A stretch of DNA of 64,000 bases from Amia ocellicauda (GCF_036373705.1 NC_089869.1:7171676-7235675), one strand, 5' to 3'. Counted from the stretch's first letter, positions 23,044-36,624 are shown. Notes: generated from the sequence alone by a model not told the origin. Numbers and translations are program-made.

Positions 23044-23265
23044 GAAAACAGGGACATGGTGGGGAAATGGTGAAAATGGAGCTGATTTATTATTTACAGT
23101 ACTGGAGTGCAAAACAAACAAAAACGAAGACCCTAGCTCTTGTAAAGCCTATGTGTCAAGGTCCCTCAAACATGAAACACTATTACACACACAGCAAATT
23201 GACACACAGAGACAACAAACTCTCCAAACCGGGATTCAAATGACCGAAGTCGACTGCGCTACTAT
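23044..23265 (-). repeat. Possible tRNA-related SINE fragment
   Basis: On the minus strand GTAGCGCAGTCGACTTCGGT followed by TTTGAATCCCGGTTTGGAG looks like an A-box and B-box pair of a tRNA-derived head. The remaining sequence is not recognised and the borders are guesses. Confidence 0.3.
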
Positions 23266-23393
23266 ATGTATATATAAATTATACACCAGGAATCGATTTC
23301 ATCTACACAACAGATGAAAAGAGAATTTTAACTTTGTTCTGCATCCAGATTTGCATTACGATACATGACAAAGATATGTTTCTTATTCTTCAG

Positions 23394-23572
23394 GTCTGCA
23401 TTAGGAAGATCACAGCATGAACTGCATTTTCCAGATTTTATTTACTCCGCTGCCCACCCCTGCCATCTTTGGACTGTTCAGCCTTGGGGCTGCCATCCTG
23501 ATCTGGTTGGTGACTCGACCCAAACCCCTCAATCCCCCGGTAGACCTCAACAGACAGACTGTGGGAATCCAG
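23394..23572 (+). CDS. acsl5: acsl5 first coding exon with N-terminal membrane anchor
   Basis: The exon starts after TTCTTCAG, has 23 untranslated bases, then ATG at 23417 with A at -3. It encodes residues 1-52, including the hydrophobic anchor at about 12-32 and a TRPKPLNPP hinge. In ACSL1/5/6 this anchor places the enzyme on the outer mitochondrial membrane or ER. It ends in phase 0. Confidence 0.85.
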
Positions 23573-24242
23573 GTAAGAGACCCCATAGCCTAGGACTCCA
23601 GCCGCTACTCAGCGCACAGTTTGGGGTGTATAGTCTAGTGATTTCTGGGTTGTTTCACTGCTGAGTGCACCAGGAACTCCTCCATTCGTGAGGCCCACAG
23701 TGAAGCCAGTGCTGCTGTAATTGGATGGATGGAAGTTTGCTGTGAACTTCTATCAGGCACCTGTACGCTTCAAGTGGGCATATAAGGTGCATTAGTCCTC
23801 CCCAAATGCGCCAGCTATTATACTATTTATGAGTTGACTGACAGGTCCAAATTGGAGTTTTTAATAAAATAAAAATGTTTGACAACTCCAAAATACATTT
23901 TAAACCCCCCTCAGGCCACAGATCAAATGTATATTTAATTTATTTCCATTGTATAATATTCTGTGAATGATAAAAAGCTATCAACTCGCATGGTATGTGC
24001 AGTTACGTTCAGTCTCAGGTTCAGTCAGCTGTTGATGTTTGACTAGTTATTTGAGAGTTAATCAATTGCTCTTTTTTTTAGAAGTATACTCTCTGTGAGA
24101 AACATATCACCCGCACTGGTCCAGCATGCTTGACTCAACTAAGGCCCCATAGACAGACCTGGATAATTAAATAACATCTCCCCAAAATACAGGACCAGTT
24201 TTCCCCACCACCTGCTGAAGTAATATCAGCCTTTTGCATGAC

Positions 24243-24294
<52 letters not shown>

Positions 24295-27200
24295 TTTATT
24301 TCTTGGCAGACGCCCTTATTCAGGGCGACTTACAACATAAGTGCAAACAAAGTGCAAAAATACAGAGACTATGTGCATGATACTCGGCATGATACTCAGA
24401 GCCAATTAATTTCACATGGATGCATTTCTGTATGGTCAAAACTATTTGTCAAGGTTTCTTATTCAATGTCAATGACTCCTGTTATTTTTATTTTGTAATC
24501 ATTTGCAGCTAGTGTGACCATGTGGGGTCATAACAGCTCACAGTACTCAAATGTAAACCAAAACAATGACCCACTTGCTCTTTAAGTGTTGTCAAAATTT
24601 AGCCATTAGCTGCACCTTGTACCTTTTACAGTTACATGAGCTGACTGAGGATTTTAATATTTCTGTTTACTGTATAACTATTTATTTGTAATCCTCCACT
24701 TATCCATGAGAATATATTGTGTTTACCTCCAGATGTTTGCAGTTTATTCCATAACACACTGAATGGTGTCTTTCGACCCACAGGATGGTGCAAGACGAAG
24801 CGCGTTGCTTAAAGATGACACCCTCATGTCATATTATTATGATGATGCCAGGACATTATATGAAGTGTTCCAGAGAGGCCTGCACGTGTCAGGTAACACA
24901 GGGCAACTATTTATATAAAACAGTCTGTCATAGTGCATAAAGAAATTAAGATGTCTGTTTTACATCAGCTTTCCCTTGGTATTAGAGTTGGTTTCAGGGC
25001 AGGAGGAGTGATTGTTTGTCTGCTTGTGTCATCTGAATTGTGAAGTAAAAAACATTGTATGCATGCATTGTGAAGTCAGTCTTGGATCTACTCTATATGG
25101 GCACAATCTGGGAAACGGAAAGCTTTGGTGTCCAAAACGTAATTCTTTTGCACCAAAAACATTCAAACTTAGTTCCCAACAGAAACATTATTTAGATTTA
25201 CATTTTATTTCACACATTTAAAAATAACATGGTAATCATATTTTTTCTTTAAAGTTTTGTAACTAAAGAGAACACTGTGTTTTTAATTCTCACTCAAATG
25301 TATTTATACTAAATAAAGGCATTTTCTGACACTATGGCCATAAATGGGATACAATGAACTGTGTGACACAAACGGAGAAAAACACATCCTACAACAGTTC
25401 TTTTTTCCTGCTTTTGTTCAGGAAATGGACCGTGTTTGGGTTACAGAAAACCACGACAACCTTATCAGTGGCTGAAATACAAGCAGGTAACTCCTACTTC
25501 CTAGAGTCTAGAGCAATAACGTTTGAAATGGAATATTTTAATTGGAGATATAGTGGCCTTTTCTGCCGTGATCACAATTATGGTGTCATCATGATTTTGA
25601 TGTAAATGAAGCAATGTGCAATGTGTCTCCTGATTTTTTTTCTCACTAGGTGTCTGACCGAGCTGAACACTTGGGTTCAGGGTTACTACAGAGAGGACTG
25701 AAACCATCTCCTGATCAATTCATTGGGATCTTTGCCCAGAACAGGCCAGAGGTATGCCAGCACTGTGTATACTGAGAGCATACATGAATGATAGTTTAAA
25801 ACTTACAATCTGTGGAGCAGAAAGAAAAATCACTATACAAGGTAAAATAAACAAATAAATAATAATAATAAACTACAAACTAATAAGCTTGTACAAAGGA
25901 ATATATAATTAAATGCCAAGTCTATTTGGGTACAGTCATGTCCATTAAATCTAAACACCTAAAAGTATGAACATCAGACCTCCTTAACTAAAAGGTCTTC
26001 ATTATTTTGTACCAGAACTATTTCAAGTGTAACCATGTTCTTTTTTTGGTCTCGAACACAATCTGTGTTTATTACTTCTGTATTCAGAATGCTTTCATAA
26101 TTTAAGCCCCATCTCATGTAAGCTAAAAGGAAAAAATATTTTATTTTTAAAAAGCATCTCATTGATTTAGCCACTGTTGGACTGACTAGGCGCAAGGCAG
26201 TTACTGTAGCACTGCAGTAATATAAAGCTTTTCTGACGTATACTTGAGGGGGGTGGAGACCTATTCTGTTACATTTGAGCTCTCGTTCCAATGCACTGTA
26301 ATTTTCAATTCCTCTAATTGTATGGAATTATACAGGAAGACAGAAACAATGCCATTACTATTCTGCTGACTTTGCTGACTTCACCTGCATCAAGAAATAT
26401 ATCAAGAAAGATATAAAACCAGGGTCTGCTCACAGTTTCTCAATTGATATAAAAGCAATTTGAGAAACAATCACCACATTTCTCAAAACAATAAATGCAA
26501 AATTCAAAACCATCCATACCTTTAGAAAAAGCTTTACACATATGCAAAGGTTTCAGTATCAAATGTTCTTATACATCCTGCATAACCAAAGTCTCGCAAC
26601 AAATCATAAAGTAATTAGAGCTTTTGTGTTTAATGATCCAATCAAAAGAAAATCCTAATAATTTTCAATTATGTCAGCCAGTGACAAAACTTAAATCTAG
26701 ACTAAACTTAGAATGCACTGATCTTATTTGATTGGCAAAAAAATATGAATAAATGAATAGGAATGTGCCTTTCTGGCCACACGTTTTCACCCACATCACA
26801 GAGAATACTCCTTCTGGCATGACGGATCCAGGTCTAGTGGTTTTCTGGCATGATGTTATCGCAAGCCTCGTCCCTGGCCTGGACAAGTGTAGTTTGTTCA
26901 AGAGAATTGTGATCATATTCCCCCCACCTCCAGGATTCCAGCATTTTCATAGGATTCATAAAAGTGGAATATGGTGGTACATTAGTGAGAAGTGCGGATA
27001 TGCTGCAGACCACTCCTGCACCATCACAGCATTATGAAAACTCAGGTTGGATAAGATGATTGTGCAGTTCATGGACAATGGACTGCTGTAAACAACTATA
27101 TTTGGCCAGATGGCACCACACATAGTGATGTTGCTCAGACACATCCACAGTGGCATGCTCTCCGGTGCTTTTTTGGCCACATCTGCAAATTTGTGCCAAA

Positions 27201-30200
27201 CTGAAGTTTGCCTTGTCAATGAAGATATATTGATATGGAGAAAGGCTGGCATCAAACTCCAGAAAATCTGAAATCTGCAGAGCTCCTTTCATGGAGATAA
27301 GGTCCCTGCTCAGAACAGGACAGAGAAGCAGTGTGAAATGATAATGGGCTCAAAGTTCACACAGTAACATATTTGGATATTTTGAAAATATACCCCTGAC
27401 TCACTGATTCCCAGTGACAGATGATAGATGCAACTATGGTGCATTTCAAGTTTGGCTGTATCAATGACCATGACCCCGACAATGACCTCAACAATGACCT
27501 TGAACTTGGCCCTGACCCTGGCCACTCACATCTTCCTCTGTTGGTTCCAAGCCTTCACACACTGCAACATGTTTCTATTGAGAACTGCATCCTTTTATAG
27601 GCAGTTGACATTTGATAACAGATTGATCATTTAAACAATCATTACTTTCATATGGAGCTTGTTATTGAAAATCATGAGCACTGATTGTTAGCAACAGCAA
27701 TAAGCCTCATGTATTTTGAACAGAAAACATTAACATTGAACCTATAACTAAGGTTAAGGTTAAGAGTGGAAACTAGTGACATGTGTGAATAGTTTAGAAA
27801 AGCAGGACTGTTTAGAAGCTTGTGTTAACTGTTTTGAGAATTGTGCAAATAATTTCAGAAATTTGACTGTAAGGTATATCCAAATTTAAAAGCTATCTAA
27901 CGAAATATCGTGATGATGTGGGGAGTGTCGAAAAAGACATGTGACGTGTTACAGTAATTGTAAGAAGAATTAGAGGACTCAAAATGTCCTCCTGTTTCAG
28001 TTTCTAGTAGCAGATCATAGAGTGAAAGTTATCAGCATACCGGGCTCTTCTTTTTTATTAAATCTATAGATTAAAGTGTTTCCGACACGGGATAGTCTAT
28101 GTATGTTTGAGACCTTCGGTGTTCAGGTTGGTTGTGAACAATTGTAGAGTCAAAAATGAAGTGATGAGCGTTTTTTTCTGAAGAAATTCGTTCCTTATAG
28201 TATTCAGTTTCTAGGACTCAAAATGGCTGAACAATGTGCATAAACGATCACTGAAGCTGAAAAGCAGATGGTGACAGATGGTGATGGGGTGCCTTGCTGT
28301 TTTTCTTTTTCCAGTGGATTATTTCTGAGCTCGCCTGTTATACCTACTCCATGGTGGCAGTTCCACTCTATGACACACTGGGCCCTGAAGCGCTGGTGTT
28401 CATAATTAAAAAAGGTAATGCACCGAGTGTCAGCTCTGTTGCTCCCCCATAGCCTACACAACACACTAGCCCCCTTATTTGCACTTATTTTTTCCCCAGG
28501 ACTGTTGGAGCTGAAACTTATAATGTGGAACTGGTTTACATTTATTCCAACGTGATATACATCAGAAAGTGTTTTGTTTGTTTGTTTGTTTGTTTGTTTG
28601 TTTGTTTGTTTGTTTGTTTGTAAAGTAGTGAAACCTTTTGCTTGTTTTTCTCACTGAGTAACATATGCAACTGCAAGTCCAGGGCAGTATTGCTCAAACA
28701 TTTGGTGGAAAAGACAAGTCGAAAACAGTTTGGTTTTGAGTGCTTGTTAACTCTCACTGTCACCTACTACAGGAGTAAAGCAGACCCACTGGAAATTATT
28801 TTCAAATAATAATGACATATATATAGGTTTCACTAGATCATGAATTATTTTTTATACTTTTCTTCCAGCTAAAATATCCACTGTGCTGTGTGACAATCCC
28901 GACAAGGTTGAAGCCCTCCTGGGGAACTGTGAAAATAACCTCATGCCTGTCCTCAACACCATTATAGTCATGGATCCTTTCAGCACTGAGCTGAAGGAGA
29001 GAGGGGCGAAGTGTGGGGTCGAGATCCTCTCTCTAAAGGAAGTGGAGGTATTAATAATCCAGACGCTTGTTATCCTTTCAGAATGGACAACACCCTTTCC
29101 AGCCATTTCAAAAATCTGAAACAAACATCATAGGGCTGAGATTTTGTCCTTCTTCTTCTTGGCATTAAGTGCATGTAACATTCAATCATCTTATCCAGGC
29201 ACTCCAGACTCAGTTAGCATTATGGCCTTTTCTAGAGAGAGAACAATTATGAAATACTGTATGTAAGTTTCCCTAAATAGTATCCTTACAAACTTACAAT
29301 ACCAATGCTTATTTAAATTCCAATTTATTCAATTTAGCTGTGTCCGGGAGTATAGCCGAGCCATAAGATTCAATGTATTAAGTCTGGTTTGGACGGAAAC
29401 AAGGATTTGGGTGTCTACATCACTTGCACGGATATTAAAGTGCCAGGATTCCTCTGAGAGCAGGCAAATCTGTCTGCAATCTTATAATCCGTTCGCTAAT
29501 GAAATCCCCAAAGTTAAAGGATAGCTTTTCCGATGCTCATAACATCTAGATAGATGGGTAATTAGAGTTTTAAATTAGGCAAGCTTTTCAGTCTGTGCTT
29601 TTTGTATTCAGTTAATTTCTGTTACAATTAAACTGGGTTGTTTGCTTTCAGGCTCTGGGCAAAGATAACCTGAGGAAACCAATTGTAAGTAATAAAAACA
29701 TACTTTTCTTTACTGCTTTTGATCGGCATGTGAAGCTGATGCTAACAGGTTTGATGTTTGTTTTTACTTTAGCCGCCGAAGCCAGAAGACCTGAGTATTG
29801 TATGCTTCACAAGTGGAACAACTGGTGAGGGGGGTGTTCATGATATAATTCATTTATGACACATGAAAGATAATCTCAGTGTGTTCCATCAGATAGTACT
29901 GATTATTATCCAGTATCTCAGTTTAATCTTATCGCCTTGAGTGTGATTTCTGTCTCCAAATGAACACTGAACATTGATGAACAACTCCATGCTGCAGAGG
30001 ATCCCCCATCCTTCATTTCCAAGGAATTCCTTGTCTGAATTGTTCCCATCACTCATCGCAGATTGATACTGTAAAAAATGAAAAAGCTGTGTATACTACA
30101 GAATTTTCTCTGAATAGAACATCAGCTAAAAGAAAATGAGTTACAGTAAAGGCATAGTTTCCAGTCTTGCTCAAAAGCCAAAACTACTTTGTTTTTGTAG

Positions 30201-33200
30201 ATGAAAAGGTTTTTCGTCATGATGATGCACTTTTGTTTTTGGTTTTTTAGGTGATCCTAAAGGAGCCATGCTAACCCATGAAAATGTTGTCGCAGATGCT
30301 TCTGCTTTTATTAAAAACACTGAGGTATTGTTTATTTGTTTGTTTTAGACTGTTGTGTACAATTTACAATTCAAATAGGCTGCTGTGACAGAATGCAGTG
30401 TAATCATTTAGCAGGAAAAATGTAATGGTTTATCATAGCTGGGAAACACTTTGGTGTGATAAAAGAATACAATGTTTAAATAATTTATTAAATGATTGAA
30501 AAATGGTTATAGGAATATTAGCAAACTATCAAGCTGGCAAGCATTTCCAAATAATTTATTTCTGTTATATGTTCTAGGATTTGACTCATGACATGCTGAT
30601 TTATTTGCGAATTTCAATAACATTTTATTAATATAAATTTTAAAAAATGGAACGTATTTCAAAAATCTGCTCAAAGATTAAAGAAATCACCCTTTTTTTG
30701 CCAGACCAGCTTCGGCCCTGTTCCTCAGGACATCTCCATCTCATACCTGCCTCTGGCGCACATGTTTGAAAGAGTGGTCCAGGTACTGTAAACTTAATGA
30801 CAGGATTTTATAATATGAATACAGCGTTGGTCAATATCAAAACAATGGACATATTTTATTTGTACCTTATACTATTATATAGTATACCTTGTATGGCTGT
30901 CAACATGTTTGTACTTTGTTTACTTCAAACAAGAGTGAGTTTTAAACAAGGCTTTTGTAAATATTCAGTTGATGAGCATTTCCGTTTGCTTTTTATTTAT
31001 TATTTAAATTGTGGTCATCAAAGTGTTGCTTATAGAGAGAAAACATTGTAGGTGGTTACTTAGTTACTAGTGCTATTTCTGTAAGATTGTGTTGAGGAAA
31101 CAAGATGATTATGCTAGTTTGTAGATATCCCTGGTAACAATGGGGGAGTTTCCATACAGTGAAATGATGATGATGCATGTGCACGTTTGGCCAGAAACCT
31201 CAGGACAGTGAGGTTTGCGGCCAAAGAAAAAACATCCCCAGAGAAGGACAGGGTCAATCCCAGATACTTGAGTAAATGACGTACAAATGACGAAAACACT
31301 GGAAAAACACACCCATTTCCACATGTAAATCCACATGTCACGTGTAAATGCTACTGAGATAATCGTATATACCCTTAAGTGACCGCATTGTAGAAGTGCA
31401 AGATAACTTGTCAGTTTATTGGGGTTTTAAGGTAAAGTAAGTTGCTGACAGACCTTTCATGGTTAGCTGTGGTGTATTTCAGGTAATGGCAATGAAGAAC
31501 ACAGTGACAAACTGGATTACTCCCTAATGCATAGAACAAGTTTTCAGAGCAAACGTTTAATAATTAACAGACAAAAATAAAAAATACAATCTAAACCGAT
31601 GACAGGATATACCATCCATCTGAGAAGGACATTGCTCTGTTAAAGCAGACTGAATTGAAAAGGTAAAGGAGTTGATCTGTAGATGGTTAACAGATGTCCA
31701 GTGTGGTGTTCAGGGATGATTACAGCTGTGCATTAGGTGACAGATGTGGTTGTGAATCAAACGTCTTGCCTTCCAGACGGTGATATATAGCAGTGGGGCC
31801 AAGGTGGGCTTTTTCCAGGGGGATATCAAACTGCTTCCTGATGATATGAAAGCTCTGCGGCCAACAGTCTTCCCTGTGGTGCCACGGCTGTTGAACAGAG
31901 TGTATGACAAGGTAACGGCCATTAATAATGAGGCGAGGTGGCAGAGGAACTGCACGTCTTCGTGGGGGAAATGAAAACCCTTTGGAGTAATGTCCTACCG
32001 GGCCTGATTTATCAAGATCTGTTCATCAAAAACGCAGGCAACATTTTGTGCAAGAGCTGGAAGACTTAAAATATATCGAAAATGAGACCTAAGGTAATCC
32101 AACAAGTATGATGAATGTGGTTTGAGAAAAAAAGATGCTTGAGATAAAAATTCCTGGTGCAGGAAGATTAATCATCCTCTCAATGAAAATGTTTTGAATG
32201 GTGAATATGAATCCTTTATAATATCATGTATATCTGATGTTATCCTGGAAGATGTGTTTTATTTTATATAACAAAAAAAAAACATATATATTTTTTCCTG
32301 TTAGGTTCAGAGTGGAGCCCAGAAGCCGTTTAAAAAGTGGTTGTTGAACTTTGCCGTAGAAAGAAAACTTTCCGAAGTGAAGCAGGGAATCATCCGAAAT
32401 GACAGCATATGGGACAAGCTTATCTTCCACAAAGTTCAGGTATTCCTCGGAGAAATCACTAAGCCTTAGCATAGCTCTGTGCTAAAGCAAACCTTATGTT
32501 GCAGTGTAATCCAGTAGTCCCTGGGGGCTGTAATTATTTTGTAGGAAGCACTAATAGTAAATGTCTTTCTGCTTCTAGAAATATCATGCGACGCTTCTAG
32601 ACACTCTGCGACATCATCATTCGAAGCTTTACATATTGCTCTTTCTTTTCATGTGTTAATATTTGACATGTTTACATCTGTTTGTGACTGATAGGAAAAG
32701 AAACACAGAGTGGAACGTATGCATAATGTTCTTTAATTTGGAGTTTGTATACTTTTCCAAGTTCATGTTGCCTTAAAAAGGTTTAAATTAATTTCTTAAT
32801 AATGGGAAGCTGATTTTCCCGCTGGTGTAAGTCAGAAATGTCATTGTCCTAGGAAATTATATATCATTTTGCAGCCTGACATTGCAGACATAGCAAGAAG
32901 ACATGTTAATGGTCTTTCCGTCAGTAGATATTTCTCACAGCTAACAGTGTCATTGCTTTCTGAAGGAAACCATGGGAGGGCGAGTCCGTGTGATGGTAAC
33001 AGGGGCTGCTCCCATCTCTCCCACTGTCCTCAGCTTCCTCAGAACTTGTCTAGGATGTCAGGTAGGTGCTTGTGTACTCCCAGGGGATCAGCAGCCATTG
33101 AAACCCCAGTGTGACTTGTTTGAGCAAGTCGCTGTTGAGATGATTATGAATGTGTAAATGAAGATGTAGCTGTCACACTCCTGCCTCATTATGAAACTCC

Positions 33201-36162
33201 AAGAGATGATGGTGGTGGAGGACACATGGGTGACCTAAAGCTATAGTTCCCAAAATGAAATTGAGATTGTTGTGCATCGTCAGGCAACATTATAGTACAG
33301 CACAGATAGGGGGGCCAGATCTATGTGTGAACACTTTCAAATATGGTCATTTATTTAAGAAATGCTGTCTTCCTTGAACTGTGTTTTGTTGCTCCGTCAG
33401 ATTTTTGAGGCCTATGGCCAAACCGAGTGCACAGCTGGCTGTACCTTCACAATGCCTGGTGACTGGACAACAGGTAATTCCTTTACAGCGATCCTACTGG
33501 TTTCAGCTACTGTGGATATTAACAATGAACTATAGGCAGGGGTACAAAGGTTTAGTTTGTAAATGGTATGAAATATGTATTTTAATTCAGCTAATGTATG
33601 TGTGTATGTATTTATGTATTTATTTATTGCCAAACTGCCAATCTGGTGTAGTTTGAAACAGAAACGTGTGGCTACTTAAGATGTGTGTGCATAATTAACT
33701 ACATAAAACATATATAAGGTCTGCTATTCAGAGTTTAAATCCCTGTTTTAATGTATTCCTCACTCAGGACATGTTGGAGTACCTGTCCCTTGCAATATTG
33801 TTAAATTGGTTGATGTCGAAGAAATGAACTATTTCGCATCCAACGGAGAGGGAGAGGTAATATGTGCGCCACTGGTATCTCGTTTATCCTGATTATATGT
33901 AAATTATCTAATTATTATGATTATTATTGACTTTTTGAGTGTTTCTATTTGTTTATGTGTGCAGAAAAGAGGACTGTGTCCTTTGTAGTTGAGAAGCTTG
34001 CATGCTGCCTTCCCTTGTGTTAGCCAAACAAAACTGTATTGTGTATTCCCAACATATCTTTCTCTCTTTTAGGTTTGTGTCAAAGGCAAGAATGTATTCA
34101 AAGGATATCTAGAAGACCCAGAGAAAACGGCAGAGGCTCTTGATGAAAAAGGATGGCTGCATACCGGTGACATTGGAAAGTGGCTTCCTGTGAGTGCCTA
34201 GTCAGCTGTAGAAGTCTATTGCATTGGTTCAGTATACCTGTGGAGCTGTCAGACAGTGTAGTTTATATGCGAGTTTCAGTCGTGCCAAACGTTGTAATTT
34301 ATTTGAGGGTACAAATATAGTACATCAGTGTTACATAGACAATTCAGTTTTGTCCAGAATTCCTTATGTGCTTTTTATCTTTATACATACTTTAAAATGT
34401 ATAATATTACAAAACTGCCTAAGGAAATCCAAATCAAGTCATAATCTCTCTCCAAAAAGTACATTTTTACCGTTATTCCCTAGGTACTTGATAATATATA
34501 ATACAGGCTCCGGGTGGTGAATAGCCAGGAGAGAAAAACTGAGAATTATGAGTGTTAATTAATTTTAGTGATTTTAATTTCTCTGTGGGTATACCAGTTA
34601 CAGGTCTGCTGGCCTCTGATCCCGTTGCTTCACGTGGCAGACGTGCCTTAACCTGTGTGGAGGTGTTGGTAATTAAAGACATACCTGACACCTAGAAACC
34701 CTAGCTGCTTTAGAGACAGGAATTAAAATGGGTTTTAATTGCAGGTTGATAGGGGAAGTGCAGTGATTTTTAATTCCCATGCTACAGCACAGAATATCCC
34801 TTTAATCAACCTGTTTTTTTTTTTTTACTTTTCTATTTTTAAAGACTTCTTTCTTCTTGTGATATTGATTAGATATTCATTTAGATTATGTAGTTAATTA
34901 CACTATTGATGATTATTAAGGAATGCACTGAAGATGTATCCTCTTCCCTTAAGAGTGGAGTCCTTAAAATCATCGACAGGAAGAAGAACATCTTCAAACT
35001 GGCACAAGGAGAGTACATCGCCCCTGAGAAGATAGAAAATATATACGTGCGGAGTGGGCCTGTAGCTCAAGTCTTTGTGCACGGAGACAGCTTACAGGTA
35101 AACACTGTCCCTTAGTCCAGTAAACCTCATATGAACCCCAATGGAGATTCAGTCCTAAAATCCCTTAGAGTTAAAAGTAGTGGGGAAGATACAAAAAAGA
35201 ATAAAAAAATAATTCAACAAAAAAATGCCAGGGGTAAATTATATTAAATCATGTACTTTTAAGCATTTTATCTAGTAGTTACATTCAAAAACTGCCATGA
35301 ATAGAATATTCAGAGATATACAACTCCATAAACAATAACAATAACAATAGCTGCAGTCAACTTTTAACAACCAGTCAACTGCCGTTTTATTGCATTCATC
35401 TGCTTATAATGGTTTGCAATAATGTAGAAATGAGTGGCACAAACATTTCATTACGTTTAACACAATTCATCACATCAGCTCGTCTATTACTGCATTTAAA
35501 TGAAATATCCGTATGTATTGCTTTATTGCAAACCTGTCACACTAGCATTAAATCTCCTTGTATTGTTTCCCAGTCCTCTCTGATAGGCATTGTGGTACCG
35601 GACCCAGAGGTGCTTCCTGATTTTGCTGCAAAATTAGGCATCAAGGGTACTTATGAAGAGCTCTGCAAAAAACAGGTATATAAATATATATATTTTTTGT
35701 TTTGTATTATTATTTTCCCCCAAATATGGATATTTTGTTGAGAGTCTAATGTCTATTTACTACGACTTATACAACTGTGCTTTATGCAGGAAATCAAGAA
35801 AGCAATACTCTCAGACATGGTGAAGCTGGGAAAAGAGGCTGGGCTCAAGTCTTTCGAACAGGTCAGTAACCCTCCATTTAAGACTTGATCGTACGGATCT
35901 TGGGATCCCCCGGCTGTGGTCATCATTATCCAGTCACACTTTTAAATACCACTGTTACACACATCTACATTATTGGATTACACCCAAATATTTAAATTGG
36001 TATTCTTGTTTTTTCCCCCCCAAGGTGAAAGATTTGTATCTTCATCCAGACCAGTTCACAATTGAAAATGGGCTTCTGACACCGACACTCAAGGCGAAAA
36101 GAGCGGAGCTTACCAAATTTTTCAAAGACCAAATTAACAGCCTTTACGCATCAATCCAATGA
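23417..36162 (+). CDS. acsl5: Long-chain-fatty-acid-CoA ligase 5, complete
   Basis: Activates long-chain fatty acids with ATP and CoA; ACSL5 proteins sit on mitochondrial and ER membranes. Coding exons: 23417-23572, 24784-24892, 25422-25486, 25650-25751, 28315-28414, 28869-29047, 29652-29684, 29773-29824, 30251-30324, 30705-30782, 31777-31911, 32305-32439, 32966-33061, 33401-33473, 33768-33856, 34073-34189, 34954-35097, 35574-35675, 35790-35861, 36025-36162. Together they encode 682 aa, against 683 in human. Residues 12-32 are a membrane anchor. The AMP-binding signature TSGTTGDPKG is at 261-270, split by a phase-1 intron. YGQTE is at 443-447, HTGD at 522-525, DRKK at 539-542, and the C-terminal LTPTLKAKR holds the lysine of the last core motif. 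The N-terminus (PLPTPA...WLVTRP) favours ACSL5 over ACSL1 or ACSL6. The exon 13 acceptor (CTGAAG) has a weak pyrimidine tract. Confidence 0.95.
24240..24294. repeat. (ATT)n microsatellite
   Basis: About 17 ATT units in acsl5 intron 1. They lead directly into the dispersed repeat at 24295, an arrangement seen again at 45427. Confidence 0.9.
24295..24370 (+). mobile_element. Fragment of a dispersed fish SINE-type repeat
   Basis: TTATTTCTTGGCAGACGCCC followed by TTATTCAGGGCGACTTACAA is a widely dispersed fish repeat core, by my recollection related to V-SINE-type elements. The (ATT)n run is attached at its left end. Only the core and a short flank are present. Confidence 0.55.
26956..27525 (-). 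pseudogene. IS630/Tc1-superfamily transposase relic
   Basis: On the minus strand, an RVRAKF basic stretch (27525 region) is followed by [28 protein letters not shown] and, in another frame, [12 protein letters not shown]. This matches in order a family I know from fish with FIDE-type, GHRAIVDVPGQ and SFH(R)A(A)LV blocks. The first catalytic Asp survives (FID), the second Asp position before NLSFH is lost, and at least one frameshift splits the blocks. It lies in acsl5 intron 4 (25752-28314). Ends may extend to about 26420 and 27870, but no clean inverted repeats were found. Confidence 0.55.
28571..28621. repeat. (TTTG)n microsatellite
   Basis: About twelve tandem GTTT units in acsl5 intron 5. 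It is a simple repeat without spacers, so not a CRISPR array. Confidence 0.95.
29773..30324 (+). CDS. acsl5: acsl5 exons 8-9: AMP-binding signature
   Basis: Exons 29773-29824 and 30251-30324 encode residues 249-290. The P-loop-like motif TSGTTGDPKG is completed across the splice (G/GT). The motif binds the ATP phosphates during acyl-adenylate formation, and all its residues are kept. Confidence 0.9.
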
Positions 36163-36618
36163 TGACCTGAAGGAGTCCAGTATCTCACTAAATGTGCAGA
36201 TCATCCGTGTCATTTAAATCAACAGCAGAGCCTGCCTGAAATGTGCAACTAAAGAATTTCAACAGAAGACTGTCATCCAATCCTAAAAAATGTAAAACTT
36301 GCCCCGACACATACGATTACCTTCTGTTCCTTTAAATATATAGTATTTCTTCACAGTCCATGTTTCTGGGGGCTTGTGTACCACTGTGAGCAGACTCGGA
36401 AGATTCAGATGGGGTAATCACAGGCAGGCCATGAACGAATGTATTTGAATACTGGAGAAGAGCCACAAACACTTAAATAATTACCTGTAAATCTGTTGAT
36501 GAATTTTTGCATTTATCATCTGTGAAAGCAGAATTTCATATTTAATTTTGACCCATTTGATATCATAACAGCTATGGTTGAAATGAGAAATCCGCCTTTG
36601 AAATCTCACATAGTGTGC

Positions 36619-36624
36619 AATAAA
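36619..36624 (+). terminator. Poly(A) signal of acsl5
   Basis: AATAAA about 460 bases after the stop codon and about 850 bases before the zdhhc6 stop. It would give a 3' UTR near 0.47 kb. Confidence 0.6.

Larger units (their letters stand above)
16394..23393. other. Intergenic region between divergent gucy2g and acsl5
   Basis: Seven kilobases with no convincing exon. Open frames here are short, AT-rich and without family resemblance. Contents are the gucy2g TATA candidate (16461-16470), a small tandem copy of CAACTCCTCAGTTCTCAG near 20095-20130, an (AT)n tract at 22536-22594 and a candidate acsl5 TATA box at 22881. An untranslated acsl5 leader exon probably lies in its right-hand part. Confidence 0.7.

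Noticed and set aside
25930..26060. Possible Tc1 end (TACAGTCATGTCCATTAAAT)
   Set aside because: It resembles a Tc1 terminal repeat over about 20 bases only. No partner end or flanking TA pair could be matched.
28571..28621. Regular short repeats that might suggest a CRISPR-like array
   Set aside because: It is an uninterrupted (TTTG)n microsatellite in a vertebrate intron, with no spacers.
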